A stretch of DNA of 64,000 nt from Brachybacterium tyrofermentans (GCF_014897585.1 NZ_JABUXW010000007.1:1-64000), one strand, 5' to 3'; shown: positions 33,006 through 42,321, counted from the first letter of the stretch. Numbers and translations are program-made. The notes: generated from the letters alone by a model not told the origin.

Positions 33006-34447
33006 CGACATCGACCACCCCTGATCCCACGCCCTCCGAGGGCACTGTCCCCGAGGTCTCTGGCTCCGAGGGCACCGCCTTCGAGGACCTCCCTCCCCGC
33101 CGCACCATCCGCCAGGCCGTCGCGGCCTCCGCGATGGGCAATGCCACCGAGTGGTACGACTACGGCGCCTACGCCGTGGTCGCCACCTACATCGCGGCGC
33201 ACTTCTTCCCCTCGGGCTCCGAGGGCCTCTTCTGGACCTACGCCTTCCTGGCGATCTCCTTCATCGCCCGTCCCTTCGGCGGGTTCATCTGGGGGCCGCT
33301 CGGCGACCGTCTGGGCCGCAAGCACGTGCTCGCGCTGACGATCATCCTGATGTCTGCGGCGACCTTCCTCATCGGCGTGCTGCCCACCTACGAGCAGGTG
33401 GGCATCCTCGCCCCGATCCTGCTCGCGGTGCTGCGCCTGGTCCAGGGCTTCTCCACCGGCGGCGAGTACGGCGGCGCGGCGACCTTCATGGCCGAGTACG
33501 CCCCGGACAAGCGCCGCGGCCTCTACGGCAGCTTCCTCGAGTTCGGCACCCTGGGCGGCTTCGCCCTGGGCACCGTGGTGGTGCTGATCCTGCAGCTGGC
33601 CATCGGTGAGGACGCCATGGCGGCGTGGGGCTGGCGCGTGCCCTTCTTCATCGCCGCCCCGTTGGGCCTGATCGGCCTCTACCTGCGGTCCAAGCTCGAC
33701 GAGACCCCGGTGTTCCAGGACCTGGAGGAGGCCGGCGAGTCCGAGGAGAGCGCGACCGGCGGTCTGCGCGACCTGATCGTGAAGTACTGGCGCCCGATCC
33801 TGGTCATGGCCGGCCTCGTGATCCCGCTGAACATCGCGAACTACACGCTGCTGACCTACATGCCCGGCTATCTCGAGACCAAGATCCACCTCACCTCGAA
33901 CGAGTCGCTGATGGTGATCCTGGTCGGCGAGGTCGCGATGATGGCGGTGATCCCGTTCTGCGGATCCCTGTCGGATCGGATCGGCCGCAAGAAGATGTGG
34001 TGGTTCTCGATGGTCGGCCTGTTCGTCATGGCGCTGCCGATGTACATGCTGATGGGACAGAGCTTCGGTCTCGCGATCGTGGGCTTCGCGGTGCTCGGCC
34101 TGCTGTACATCCCGCAGCTGTCCACGATCTCGGCGACCTTCCCGGCGATGTTCCCGGCCCATGTGCGCTTCGCAGGCTTCGCCGTCACCTACAACGTGTT
34201 CACCTCGATCTTCGGCGGCACGGCCGCGCCGCTGAACGAGGCGGTCGTGGAGTCCACCGGGTTCCTCGAGTTCCCCGCGGTGTACGTGATGATCGGCTGC
34301 GTGGTCGGCATGATCGCCCTGATGTTCCTCAAGGAGACCGCCGGTGCATCGCTGAGCGGCACCGACATCCCCGAGTCCGAGCCCGATGACTACGGCATCG
34401 ACGTCATGCTCGCGGAGGACAAGGCTCTCGACGACGCCGGTCGCTGA
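33002..34447 (+). CDS. MFS transporter, metabolite:H+ symporter (MHS) family
   Basis: A 481-residue transporter with twelve membrane segments and MHS-family features: GNATEWYDYGAYAVVA in helix 1, GPLGDRLGRKHVLA in the first cytoplasmic loop, and RLVQGFSTGGEYGGAATFMAEY in helix 4. Relatives import proline, betaine, citrate or other carboxylates; the substrate here is unknown. The GTG at 33002 has GGGAAG seven bases upstream and overlaps the stop of a possible leader ORF. The last 40 residues are acidic and cytoplasmic. Confidence 0.9.
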   Translation: MTTSTTPDPTPSEGTVPEVSGSEGTAFEDLPPRRTIRQAVAASAMGNATEWYDYGAYAVVATYIAAHFFPSGSEGLFWTYAFLAISFIARPFGGFIWGPLGDRLGRKHVLALTIILMSAATFLIGVLPTYEQVGILAPILLAVLRLVQGFSTGGEYGGAATFMAEYAPDKRRGLYGSFLEFGTLGGFALGTVVVLILQLAIGEDAMAAWGWRVPFFIAAPLGLIGLYLRSKLDETPVFQDLEEAGESEESATGGLRDLIVKYWRPILVMAGLVIPLNIANYTLLTYMPGYLETKIHLTSNESLMVILVGEVAMMAVIPFCGSLSDRIGRKKMWWFSMVGLFVMALPMYMLMGQSFGLAIVGFAVLGLLYIPQLSTISATFPAMFPAHVRFAGFAVTYNVFTSIFGGTAAPLNEAVVESTGFLEFPAVYVMIGCVVGMIALMFLKETAGASLSGTDIPESEPDDYGIDVMLAEDKALDDAGR

Positions 34448-34470
34448 GCCGGCAGGTCTGCAGATCCACG

Positions 34471-34513
34471 TGAACTGGCTGAACCGGCTGGACCAGCTGG
34501 ACCGGCTGGACTG
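34471..34513. repeat. 9-bp tandem repeats
   Basis: About five copies of a CGGCTGGAC-type 9-base unit lie between the MHS and PhzF genes. No function is evident. Confidence 0.6.
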
Positions 34514-34568
34514 CCGACCCGCATGACCTGCTGAGCCTGCTGACGGGCGCGGTGCGAGACTGGTCGTC

Positions 34569-35462
34569 ATGTCTCCCACCGCGCCCGTTCTGCGTCGCTT
34601 CCTCCAGCTCGACGTCTTCGCCGATCGTCCCCAGCGCGGCAATCCGCTGGCCGTCGTGCTCGATGCCGACGACCTGAGCGACGCAGACATGCAGCGCGTG
34701 GCGCGCTGGACCAACCTGTCGGAGACCACCTTCCTGCTGGCGCCGACCACGCAGGAGGCCGACTACCGGGTGCGGATCTTCACCCCGTCGGGCGAGCTCC
34801 CCTTCGCCGGGCATCCCACGCTCGGCACCGCGCGAGCCTGGCTGTGGGCAGGCGGCGAGCCAACCGGTGAGCAGATCATCCAGGAATGCGCGGCCGGGCT
34901 CATCACGGTGCGCCGTGACGGGGACCGGCTCGCCTTCGCCGCTCCGCCGCTGCGCCGCAGCGGTCCTCTCGAGGAGGCCGACGTCATCGGACTCGCGTCG
35001 GCGCTCGGGGTGCCCCGCTCCTCGGTGCTCGCACACGCCTGGGCCGACAACGGGCCGGGTTGGAGGGTGCTCGAGCTGGAATCGGCCCAGCAGGTCCTGT
35101 CGCTGGCCCCGGACCTGGCAGGGATGGCGGACGCGAAGCTCGGGGTCGTGGGGCGCCACGATCCCGCCGGCACTGATCCCGCCGACACGCATGCCGCCGG
35201 CACAGATCCCGCCCGTGCCGATCCGCTCTACGAGGTCCGCGCCTTCACGCTCGGCGGCATCGAGGACCCCGTCACCGGCAGCCTGAACGCGGGCATCGCC
35301 CAGTGGCTGGTGGGCCGCGAGCCGATGCCTGCACGGTGGACCGCGGCGCAGGGCACCGTGCTGGAGCGCGAAGGACGCATCGATGTGCAGGTCGAGGCGG
35401 ATGGGCCGATCTGGATCGGTGGCGCCACCGTGCTCACCGTGGAGGGATCGATCCTGGTCTGA
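34569..35462 (+). CDS. PhzF-family isomerase-like protein
   Basis: A 297-residue protein with the PhzF/DapF-like double fold. FADRPQRGNPLAVVLDA and the N-terminal ETTFLL segment include the expected active-site Glu region, RIFTPSGELPFAGHPTLG is the family signature, and VTGSLNAGIAQWL the C-terminal half's equivalent. Reaction and substrate are unknown for most members. Between residues about 197 and 217 an insertion built of DPAGT-type repeats interrupts the second half. GAGACT lies seven bases before the ATG, suggesting a leaderless message. Confidence 0.85.
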   Translation: MSPTAPVLRRFLQLDVFADRPQRGNPLAVVLDADDLSDADMQRVARWTNLSETTFLLAPTTQEADYRVRIFTPSGELPFAGHPTLGTARAWLWAGGEPTGEQIIQECAAGLITVRRDGDRLAFAAPPLRRSGPLEEADVIGLASALGVPRSSVLAHAWADNGPGWRVLELESAQQVLSLAPDLAGMADAKLGVVGRHDPAGTDPADTHAAGTDPARADPLYEVRAFTLGGIEDPVTGSLNAGIAQWLVGREPMPARWTAAQGTVLEREGRIDVQVEADGPIWIGGATVLTVEGSILV

Positions 35463-35475
35463 GCCGCCGCGGAGC

Positions 35476-36015
35476 TCAGGGACCGCTCGGCGGGGCCAGC
35501 TGCTCCATCGCCCGGCAGATCGTCGCGTGCACCTCGCTCTCGCCCTCCTGCGCGGCGGTCTCGGGGTCCCACTCCAGGGGCGGGGCATCGGCATCCTCCG
35601 GCCCGTACAGCCACCACACGTTGTGCCACGGGTCCTGGAACCGCGCGATCGTCGAGCCGTAGAACGGGGAGACCTCCGTGATGATCCGTGAGCCCGCGGC
35701 GAGGGCGCGTCGCAGCACCTCGTGAGGATCCTCGACGTTGACCTGGAGGAGCGCCGGGGTGAAGGGCCAGCCGGGCTTGGAGTCGACGACCATGAGGCAC
35801 GAATCGCCGATCCGCGCCTCGGAGTGGATCAGGAGGCCATCGGTATCCACAGCGTGGGCCTCGGGCGTCTCGACGGCGTCGAGCACCGCGCCGAGGAACT
35901 CGAGGAAACCGCGGGCCCCGCCGGGACCGGTCACGGCGGCGAAGGCGTTGAGGCTGCCGTAGCCGCCGGTCAGACGTGAGATCGGAGTGATCAGGGAGGA
36001 GTTCTGTGACGTCAT
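35476..36015 (-). CDS. VOC-family (glyoxalase-like) protein
   Basis: A 179-residue protein in the VOC superfamily. HSEARIGDSCLMVVDSK and LLQVNVEDPHEVLRRALAAGSRI and FYGSTIARFQDPWHNVWWLYG match the glyoxalase/bleomycin-resistance fold as found in PhnB-like proteins, in which the HNVW segment normally ends the second repeat. Function cannot be specified. It is convergent with the PhzF gene and divergent from the S9 peptidase gene. Confidence 0.78.
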   Translation of the reverse strand: MTSQNSSLITPISRLTGGYGSLNAFAAVTGPGGARGFLEFLGAVLDAVETPEAHAVDTDGLLIHSEARIGDSCLMVVDSKPGWPFTPALLQVNVEDPHEVLRRALAAGSRIITEVSPFYGSTIARFQDPWHNVWWLYGPEDADAPPLEWDPETAAQEGESEVHATICRAMEQLAPPSGP

Positions 36016-36131
36016 GGCTCGAGCATCTCCGGCCGTGCGGACAGGGCCTGTCCGCGAACGGGTGCGGCCCGGTGGGCGTCGGCCGTCCACATCCGCAGAT
36101 GTCGGAGCGCTCGCATGTCTACCCTGTCCTC

Positions 36132-38513
36132 ATGGTGACGACGCTTCCGTACGGGTCCTGGCCCTCGCCCATCTCCGCCGAGCTGCTCGCCACCGGCGGC
36201 ACCCGGCTCGGCGCTCCGCAGCTGGTGGGCGATGCCGTGTGGTGGACCGAGGGCATCGCGACGGAGGGCGGTCGCCTCGCGATCGTGCGCTCCGCGGGCC
36301 CCGTCGCCCTGCCCTCCGTCGACGACGGGCCGGCCCCGATGGACGGTCCATCGACCGATCCCGTGACCGTGCTGCCCGCGCCGTTCAACGCGCGGTCCCG
36401 GGTGCACGAGTACGGCGGCACGAGCTGGACGGCCGTACCCGGCGCCGAGGCCTCTGCCTCTCCCGGCGGTGCGGGGGACACTGCCTCTCCGGGCGGTGCC
36501 GAGACGTCTGCCTCTCCGGGCGGCGCCGGGGATCCACCCCTGGTCGTCTTCGTGAACTTCGAGGACCAGCGGGTCCATGCGTTCCACGAGGGGGAGCAGC
36601 CGCGCCCGCTCTCGCCAGTCGGCCCCGAGGTCGCCAGCGCGCAGGGACCCTCCCTGCGCTGGGCAGATCCCACGCCGGTCCGCCTCGCCGACGGCACCGA
36701 CGAGGTCTGGTGGGTCTGCGAGGACCACACCGGTGGGGAGCAGGGCCCGCGGTCCGGGGCCGACGGTGCACCGCACATCGAGCGCTATATCGCCGCCGTC
36801 CCCCTGGACGGCTCGGCCGCCGAGGACCCGTCGGCGATTCGCCGGGTGACGCCGGCGTCCCGCTTCGTCGCCCATCCGCGGGTCAGCCCCGACGCCTCCC
36901 AGATCGCGTGGATCAGCTGGGAGCACCCGAGGATGCCGTGGGACGGCACCGAGCTCCACGTCGCCCCGCTGCTGGGCGGCAGCGCCGGGGAGGGCCGGAT
37001 CGTCCTCGGCGACGCCGAGACCTCCGTGCTGCAGCCCGAATGGCTCGACGACCAGCGCCTGCTCGCGATCTCCGACGCGTCGGGCTGGTGGAATCCCTGG
37101 GTGTGGACGACCGACGACGGCGCCCAGCAGGTCCTCGAGCTCGACCAGGAGTTCGCCGGGTCGATGTGGTCGCTCGGCACGACCTGGTTCCAGGTGCTCG
37201 ATGCCGACACGGTTCTGGTGCGTTACGGACGCGCCGCGGACGGCCTCGGGATCCTGCGGATCGGCACCGGCGACCTGCAGCCCCTGGACTGCCCGCTCAC
37301 CTCGATCGCCGGCATGCAGCTGCGCGGGGACGGGCTGCTGGTGCTCGCCGGCTCCTCGCCGACGCAGTTCGCCGCGATCGGCGTCGCGCGGCTGGACCTG
37401 GCGCGGGGAGCGTCCGCTGTCCCGACGGATGCTGCGGCCGCTGCTCGGCCTGCCGTTCCGGCTGCTGCGTCGCCGGCCGATCCGTCGGCCGCCGCTCGGC
37501 CGGCCGCTCCGGCCGCCGCTCAGCCTGCCGCTCCGGCTGCTGCGTCGCCGGCCGATCCGTCGGCTGCCGCTCGGCCGGCCGCTCCGGCCGATGCGTCGCC
37601 GGCCGACCCATCGGCTGTGCTCTCCCCGCTCACGCTGGTGCGTTCCTCCCGCTCCGACGCGCCCGATCCGGCCGTGCTGCCCACGAGCGAGAGCATCGAG
37701 GTGCCGCTGCGGAACGACCCTGACGGCGGCGTGGTCCACGCGATCGTCCATCGTCCCCACCAGGAGGGTCTGGCCGGTCGTGAGGGAGATCTGCCACCCT
37801 TCATCGCACGGGTGCACGGCGGCCCCACCGGGCACGTCTCCCCGGTGCTGCATCTGCCCACCGCGTACTACACCTCCCGCGGGCTCGGGGTGGTCGACGT
37901 GAACTACGGCGGCTCGACCGGCTACGGCCGCGCCTACCGCAACCGGCTGCGCGGCCAGTGGGGCGTGGTCGACGTGGAGGACACCGTCGCCGTCATGGAG
38001 CACCTGGTCGCGGAGGGCATCGCCGATCCGGGACGGATCGCGATCGAGGGCGGCAGCGCCGGAGGGTGGACCACGCTGGCCTGCCTCACCCGCACCAACA
38101 CCTTCGCCGCGGGCGCCTCGAGCTTCGGCGTCGCCGAGCTCGAGAAGTTCCGCCTGGACACCCACGACTTCGAATCGCGCTACATCGACGGTCTCGTCGG
38201 CCCGTACCCGGAGCGGAAGGATCTCTACGTCGAGCGCGCCCCGCTGCATCACGTCGACGAGCTCGAGGTGCCGGTGCTCCTGCTCCAGGGCGACGAGGAC
38301 CGCATCGTGCCGCCCAGCCAGTCCGAGCTGTTCCGCGATGCGCTCGCCGCCAAGGGCATCCCGCACGCCTATCTCCTGTTCGAGGGCGAGCAGCATGGGT
38401 TCCGCAAGGCCTCCTCGATCATCCGCGCGGCGGAGGCGACCCTGTCGTTCTACGGGCAGGTGCTGGGCTTCAGCCCGCCCTGCGTGCCCGTGCTCGAGCT
38501 GGAGCGAGGCTGA
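36132..38513 (+). CDS. S9-family (prolyl oligopeptidase-like) serine peptidase
   Basis: A 793-residue cytoplasmic enzyme: an N-terminal beta-propeller (about residues 1-520) and a C-terminal alpha/beta hydrolase domain. The triad is visible as Ser in IEGGSAGGWTT, Asp in LLQGDEDRIVPP and His in EGEQHGFRK. It probably cleaves acyl amino acids or short peptides. Two low-complexity inserts, absent from ordinary members, interrupt the propeller: a SASPGGAG-type stretch at about residues 103-133 and an Ala/Pro/Ser/Asp stretch at about 430-497. TACCCT lies exactly six bases before the ATG, indicating a leaderless transcript. Confidence 0.9.
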   Translation: MVTTLPYGSWPSPISAELLATGGTRLGAPQLVGDAVWWTEGIATEGGRLAIVRSAGPVALPSVDDGPAPMDGPSTDPVTVLPAPFNARSRVHEYGGTSWTAVPGAEASASPGGAGDTASPGGAETSASPGGAGDPPLVVFVNFEDQRVHAFHEGEQPRPLSPVGPEVASAQGPSLRWADPTPVRLADGTDEVWWVCEDHTGGEQGPRSGADGAPHIERYIAAVPLDGSAAEDPSAIRRVTPASRFVAHPRVSPDASQIAWISWEHPRMPWDGTELHVAPLLGGSAGEGRIVLGDAETSVLQPEWLDDQRLLAISDASGWWNPWVWTTDDGAQQVLELDQEFAGSMWSLGTTWFQVLDADTVLVRYGRAADGLGILRIGTGDLQPLDCPLTSIAGMQLRGDGLLVLAGSSPTQFAAIGVARLDLARGASAVPTDAAAAARPAVPAAASPADPSAAARPAAPAAAQPAAPAAASPADPSAAARPAAPADASPADPSAVLSPLTLVRSSRSDAPDPAVLPTSESIEVPLRNDPDGGVVHAIVHRPHQEGLAGREGDLPPFIARVHGGPTGHVSPVLHLPTAYYTSRGLGVVDVNYGGSTGYGRAYRNRLRGQWGVVDVEDTVAVMEHLVAEGIADPGRIAIEGGSAGGWTTLACLTRTNTFAAGASSFGVAELEKFRLDTHDFESRYIDGLVGPYPERKDLYVERAPLHHVDELEVPVLLLQGDEDRIVPPSQSELFRDALAAKGIPHAYLLFEGEQHGFRKASSIIRAAEATLSFYGQVLGFSPPCVPVLELERG
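37461..37613 (+). repeat. 75-bp in-frame tandem repeat in the S9 peptidase gene
   Basis: The 75 bases from 37461 recur from 37536 almost unchanged and begin a third time near 37587. The repeat encodes 25 residues of Ala, Pro, Ser, Asp and Arg, falling between blades of the propeller domain. Confidence 0.8.
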
Positions 38514-38514
38514 G

Positions 38515-39024
38515 ATGACCACCGTCCCGCAGCAGGGCGTCCAGGGTCAGCCACCCGTGACCCCGGCGATCGCGCTGGTCGTGATCGCCGGGGTGCTGGG
38601 GATCGGCGGCCTGCTGGTCCAGCTCGCCGCCGTCCTGCTGCCCCTGGCCCCCTTCGAGGATCCTGAGCTCGCGGCCTCGATGGTCCTCGGTGGGCTCCTG
38701 CTCGTCGGCGGCCTGATCTCCCTGGGGCTCGGGCTCGCGCTGCTGATCCTGTCGATCCTGGTGGTGGTCCGCGGGCGCGGGCTCCTGCGTCGTGGCGGGA
38801 TCGTGCTGATCGTGGCCTGGGCGCTCGGTGTCACCGTCAACGTCACCGCGGGCGGCGACCCGGCATCGATGTCGGACGGCATGGCCGGTCTGGTGCAGGT
38901 GGTCACCATCCTGGGGATCGTCATGGGGCTGCTCCGCGCCACGCTCCTGCTGGTGGGGGCGGGGATCCTGGTGTACGGAATCACTGCTCTGCGCCGGGGG
39001 AGGGCGGGGCTCCCCTCCCGCTGA
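38515..39024 (+). CDS. small four-TM membrane protein, unknown function
   Basis: A 169-residue protein with about four membrane segments: residues 16-40, 54-82, 89-107 and 125-160 approximately. It starts one base after the S9 peptidase stop and is probably co-translated with it. I do not recognise the family. It ends with a basic cytoplasmic tail. Confidence 0.7.
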   Translation: MTTVPQQGVQGQPPVTPAIALVVIAGVLGIGGLLVQLAAVLLPLAPFEDPELAASMVLGGLLLVGGLISLGLGLALLILSILVVVRGRGLLRRGGIVLIVAWALGVTVNVTAGGDPASMSDGMAGLVQVVTILGIVMGLLRATLLLVGAGILVYGITALRRGRAGLPSR

Positions 39025-39151
39025 CCGGGCGAGACTCCCGACCCGCCGACCGGGCGTGACGCTTGCCACACCACGGCGCCCGTCGATAGCGTGGCCGACG
39101 GCCCGCGCCGCACCTCGTCGGCTGCGGGTGACCCTGATGCGAAGGAGCTTC

Positions 39152-41050
39152 ATGGACCACCGGATCACTCGTCGGACCGGACTGACGGCCACCGCCCTGG
39201 CCGCGACGACCGCCGCCGTCGGCCTCCCCACCGCGGCCTTCGCCGCCGGCGACCCCGCCCCGTACAAGAGACGTCCCGCCGCGAAGTCCGCCCGCTCCGC
39301 CCCGAGCTGGCGTCACGGCGAACCGCATCGCCACCCCTGGGACCGTCGTGGATCCGGGAAGACCCTGCGCGAGGCCCAGCCAGGTGCCGTGGGTCTGGAC
39401 GCCGAGACGCTCGAGGAGCTGCCCGGCATCATCCGCGCCGGGCTCGAGTTCGATCCGCCGCGCTTCGCCGGGGCCTCCGTGCTGATCGCCTCGCAGGCCG
39501 GGTTCGCCCTCGAGCACGCCGACGGCTACGCGCTGCGCTGGAAGGATGCGAGCGAGGAGCTGCCCGAGGACCAGTGGATCCCTGCGCGCACCGACACGAT
39601 CTACGATCTCGCCTCGATCTCGAAGATCTTCACGGCGACCGCTGTCATGCAGCTGGTCGAGCAGGGCGAGCTCGCCCTCGACGACACCGTCTCCTCCTAC
39701 CTGCCGCGCTTCGCGGAGAACGGGAAGGGGCGGGTCACCGTGCAGCAGCTGCTCACGCACGTCGGCGGCCTGCCGGCCTTCATCAACCTCTACTCCGCGT
39801 ACCCGGATGTGCCCTCGCGCCTGGATGCGGTGCTCACCGTCGCGCCGAAGACCCCCGCGGGCACCGAGTACGTCTACAGCGATCTGGGTCTGATCACCCT
39901 CGGTCTGATCGTGGAGAAGCTCTCCGGGCAGACGCTCGACGTGTACGTCCGCGAGCACATCACCGAGCCCCTCGGGATGCACGAGACGATGTACAACCCG
40001 CCCGCTGACCTGCGCGAGCGCATCGCCGCGACGGAGTACGTCGAGTACTACGGGTACCTGGTGCACGGGCACGTCCACGACGAGAACGCCTACTCCCTCG
40101 GCGGTGTCGCCGGGCACGCGGGAGTCTTCTCCACCGCGCGCGACCTCGCGGTGCTGGGGCAGATGTTCCTGGGCGGCGGACGCTACGGGAGCGCCCGGAT
40201 CCTCAAGGCCGCGACCGTGCAGGACATGTACACGGACCGCATCGCGGAGATCACCGGGGTGGGCGGCGCACGGCGCGGGCTCGGCCCGGAGCTGGAGGCC
40301 TGGTTCTATCACGCGGGCCTCACCAGCCCGTACAGCGGGACGCACACCGGATTCACCGGTACCTCACTGGTGATCGACCCGCTCACCGACACGATCGTCA
40401 TCATGCTCGCGAACTCGGTGCACCCCACGCGCGAATGGTCGAGCACGTCGGCCACCCGCCGCGAGGTCTCCACCTGCGTGGCTCATGCGCTGGGAATCGT
40501 GCCCGAAGGGGTGCGCTCCGGGTGGCGTGCAGGCCAGGAGGACGGCACGACGGCGACGCTGACCGCTGCGGTCGACCTGCCCACGTCAGGCGCGGCGCCG
40601 GAGCTGCGGCTGGATCTCTTCGCCCACCTCGAGACCGCGTACGACATGCTCGCCGTCGAGGCCTCGCAGGACCAGGGCTCGACGTGGATCCCGCTCGCCG
40701 GCACCCTCGAGGCGAAGCATCAGGAGAGCGTCGCGGTGCCGGACGGTCAGATCACCGGCTGGGGCAGGCGGCAGCAGTGGAGCGGCGTTTTCCCCCTGGT
40801 CGACAGCTCGGAATCTGAGGGCTCGGAATCTGAAGGCTCGGGATCAGACAGTTCGGGACCCGGCGGCTCGCCGGTGCTCGCGGGCGAGGTCCAGATCCGT
40901 CTGGCGATGACGACGGACACCGCGACCCGCGGGCTCGGTGCCTGGGTGGGACGGATCCGGGTTGCCGACGGGCGCGACACGCTCCTGGACACTGACCGGG
41001 CCGCCGACCGCGAGCAGATCGTGGCCGACGGATGGGCCGATGCCGGCTGA
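39152..41050 (+). CDS. secreted serine hydrolase, class C beta-lactamase fold (CubicO-like)
   Basis: A 632-residue exported protein. MDHRITRRTGLTATALAATT is a Tat-type signal peptide. The catalytic SxxK motif is SISK in DLASISKIFTA, the second motif is YSD in EYVYSDLGL, and HTGFTGTS marks the third. A C-terminal part of about 180 residues looks like a beta-sandwich accessory domain with a Ser/Glu/Gly-repeat insert (about residues 550-575). Possible roles are peptidoglycan or ester hydrolysis. GAAGGAG gives a strong ribosome binding site; TTGCCA (39063-39068) could be a -35. Confidence 0.87.
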   Translation: MDHRITRRTGLTATALAATTAAVGLPTAAFAAGDPAPYKRRPAAKSARSAPSWRHGEPHRHPWDRRGSGKTLREAQPGAVGLDAETLEELPGIIRAGLEFDPPRFAGASVLIASQAGFALEHADGYALRWKDASEELPEDQWIPARTDTIYDLASISKIFTATAVMQLVEQGELALDDTVSSYLPRFAENGKGRVTVQQLLTHVGGLPAFINLYSAYPDVPSRLDAVLTVAPKTPAGTEYVYSDLGLITLGLIVEKLSGQTLDVYVREHITEPLGMHETMYNPPADLRERIAATEYVEYYGYLVHGHVHDENAYSLGGVAGHAGVFSTARDLAVLGQMFLGGGRYGSARILKAATVQDMYTDRIAEITGVGGARRGLGPELEAWFYHAGLTSPYSGTHTGFTGTSLVIDPLTDTIVIMLANSVHPTREWSSTSATRREVSTCVAHALGIVPEGVRSGWRAGQEDGTTATLTAAVDLPTSGAAPELRLDLFAHLETAYDMLAVEASQDQGSTWIPLAGTLEAKHQESVAVPDGQITGWGRRQQWSGVFPLVDSSESEGSESEGSGSDSSGPGGSPVLAGEVQIRLAMTTDTATRGLGAWVGRIRVADGRDTLLDTDRAADREQIVADGWADAG

Positions 41051-41184
41051 CCGGTCCATGGCGGGTACCGCTGTCTGATCGTTCTATGGAGTGAGCCGCT
41101 GCCTGATCGGCGGCCCCGCGCGCAGGCGACGCGGGGCCGTCGGCAGCGTCGCGCCTGGCCTGGCCTGGCCTGGCCGTGTCGGGC

Positions 41185-41256
41185 CGTGCCGGGCCGGGCC
41201 GGGGTGAGGCCGTTTCGTGTCGTGCCGGGCCGGGCCGGGGTGAGGCCGTTTCGTGT
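41185..41256. repeat. perfect 36-bp tandem repeat, two copies
   Basis: 41185-41220 is repeated exactly at 41221-41256. The unit begins CGTGCCGGGC and ends GTTTCGTGT. A partial third copy follows. It lies between the serine hydrolase and glutathione peroxidase genes, which are convergent. Confidence 0.9.
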
Positions 41257-41275
41257 CGTGCCGTGTGGGCTCCGC

Positions 41276-41360
41276 CCTGGTCAGGCCGCGCGGCCACGGC
41301 CTTCCTGGTCGGGCCACGCGGCCACGGCCTTCCTGGTCAGGCCGACGCGGCCACGGCCTT
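41276..41360. repeat. 28-bp repeat, three copies, extending into the glutathione peroxidase 3' end
   Basis: Copies at 41276-41303, 41304-41331 and 41332-41360. The third contains the last codons and stop of the glutathione peroxidase gene (EKAVAASA), so the outer two look like duplications of that gene's tail into the intergenic DNA. Confidence 0.8.
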
Positions 41361-41825
41361 CTCGATGTCATCGGCGATATCCGCGGGCTCGACGTCCGAG
41401 GCGTAGCGGCCCAGCACCGTCCCATCGCGTCCCACCAGGAACTTCGTGAAGTTCCAGCCGATGTCCCCGGCGGGGATGTCGCCATGGGAGCCGGTGAGCC
41501 ACTGGTACAGCGGGTGCGCCCCGTCCCCGTTGACCTCGACCTTCGCGAACATCGGGAACTCGACCCCGAAGTTCACGGAGCAGAACTCGGCGATCTCGGA
41601 CTCGGTGCCGGGCTCCTGGTGCATGAACTGGTCACAGGGGAAGCCGAGCACCATCAGGCCCTTCTCGTGGAAGCGCGCGTAGAGGTCCTGCAGGCCTGCG
41701 TACTGCGGGGTGAAGCCGCACTTGCTGGCGGTGTTGACCACCAGGACGGGGGAGCCGGCGTAGTCGGCGAGGTCCTTCTCGGTGCCGGTGATCGTGGTCG
41801 CAGTGAAATCGGCGAGTGTCGTCAT
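41337..41825 (-). CDS. glutathione peroxidase family thiol peroxidase
   Basis: A 162-residue GPx-fold peroxidase. The peroxidatic residue is Cys at about position 36 in NTASKCGFTPQY (Cys, not selenocysteine), with the FPCDQFMHQEPG and WNFTKFLVGRDG motifs that complete the catalytic tetrad and active site. In actinobacteria such enzymes generally use thioredoxin or mycothiol-linked donors, not glutathione. The second Cys in FPCDQF is the likely resolving Cys. The ATG at 41825 was chosen by homology to the family's start. Confidence 0.9.
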   Translation of the reverse strand: MTTLADFTATTITGTEKDLADYAGSPVLVVNTASKCGFTPQYAGLQDLYARFHEKGLMVLGFPCDQFMHQEPGTESEIAEFCSVNFGVEFPMFAKVEVNGDGAHPLYQWLTGSHGDIPAGDIGWNFTKFLVGRDGTVLGRYASDVEPADIADDIEKAVAASA

Positions 41826-42048
41826 GGGTCTCATTGTGGCCCTCGATGCTGGGGAGGAGGAGGGGTTGGGCGCAGGTTCCGATCGCGGCCTCGGTCGAGC
41901 CCCGGACTCGGCCCCCTCGATCGGCCCTGCTCGGCCCCCTGCTCGACCCCGGCCCCCTGCTCGGCTACTGCTCGGCCCCGGAGGTGGTGCCGGGCTCGGC
42001 TCCGGACAGGGCCCCAGTCTGCGGGCCGCCTTTCCTCCCCACCAGACG
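41826..42048. other. GC-rich non-coding DNA upstream of glutathione peroxidase
   Basis: No supported gene. Imperfect repeats of CTCGGCCCC/CTGCTCGG type occupy 41920-41990. The glutathione peroxidase promoter must lie here, but I could not identify it. Confidence 0.4.
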
Positions 42049-42321
42049 TTGTCCACAGAGCATCCCGAAATCAGCGGAGATCCGTGCGAACAATGCAGAA
42101 TGATGACTGCTTCGCCGGAGTCGTTGCCGTGACCTTTCCTCCCCATGGGGTAGTTTTCCACAATATCCACATCGGAATTGTGGAGAACCTCGTCGCGGAT
42201 GTCTCCGGCGTTGTCTCTGGGGCCCGCAGATGGACTGAAAACCCAGGTCAGGGTGCTACGGAGCGTAAGCGTGATGGCTGCTCCAGGAGCGAGCTCTTGA
42301 TCATCACGGGTTGTATCCACA
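42049..42321. promoter_or_regulatory. cluster of DnaA-box-like sequences
   Basis: TTGTCCACA (42049-42057) is the exact actinobacterial DnaA-box consensus. TTTTCCACA (42154-42162), ATATCCACA (42163-42171), TTCTCCACA on the minus strand (42187-42179) and GTATCCACA (42313-42321) each match TT(G/A)TCCACA closely. The second and fourth form an inverted repeat with 11-bp arms and one mismatch. The segment is more AT-rich than its surroundings. It could bind DnaA or a regulator of the HNH gene; no dnaA or dnaN gene is nearby, so it is unlikely to be oriC. Confidence 0.5.

Noticed and set aside
36012-38522. 836-residue antisense frame opposite the S9 peptidase
   Set aside because: Same shadow character; the peptidase has a complete catalytic triad and a start context.
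41185-41360. Possible CRISPR array
   Set aside because: Units are contiguous (no spacers) and only 2-3 copies are present.
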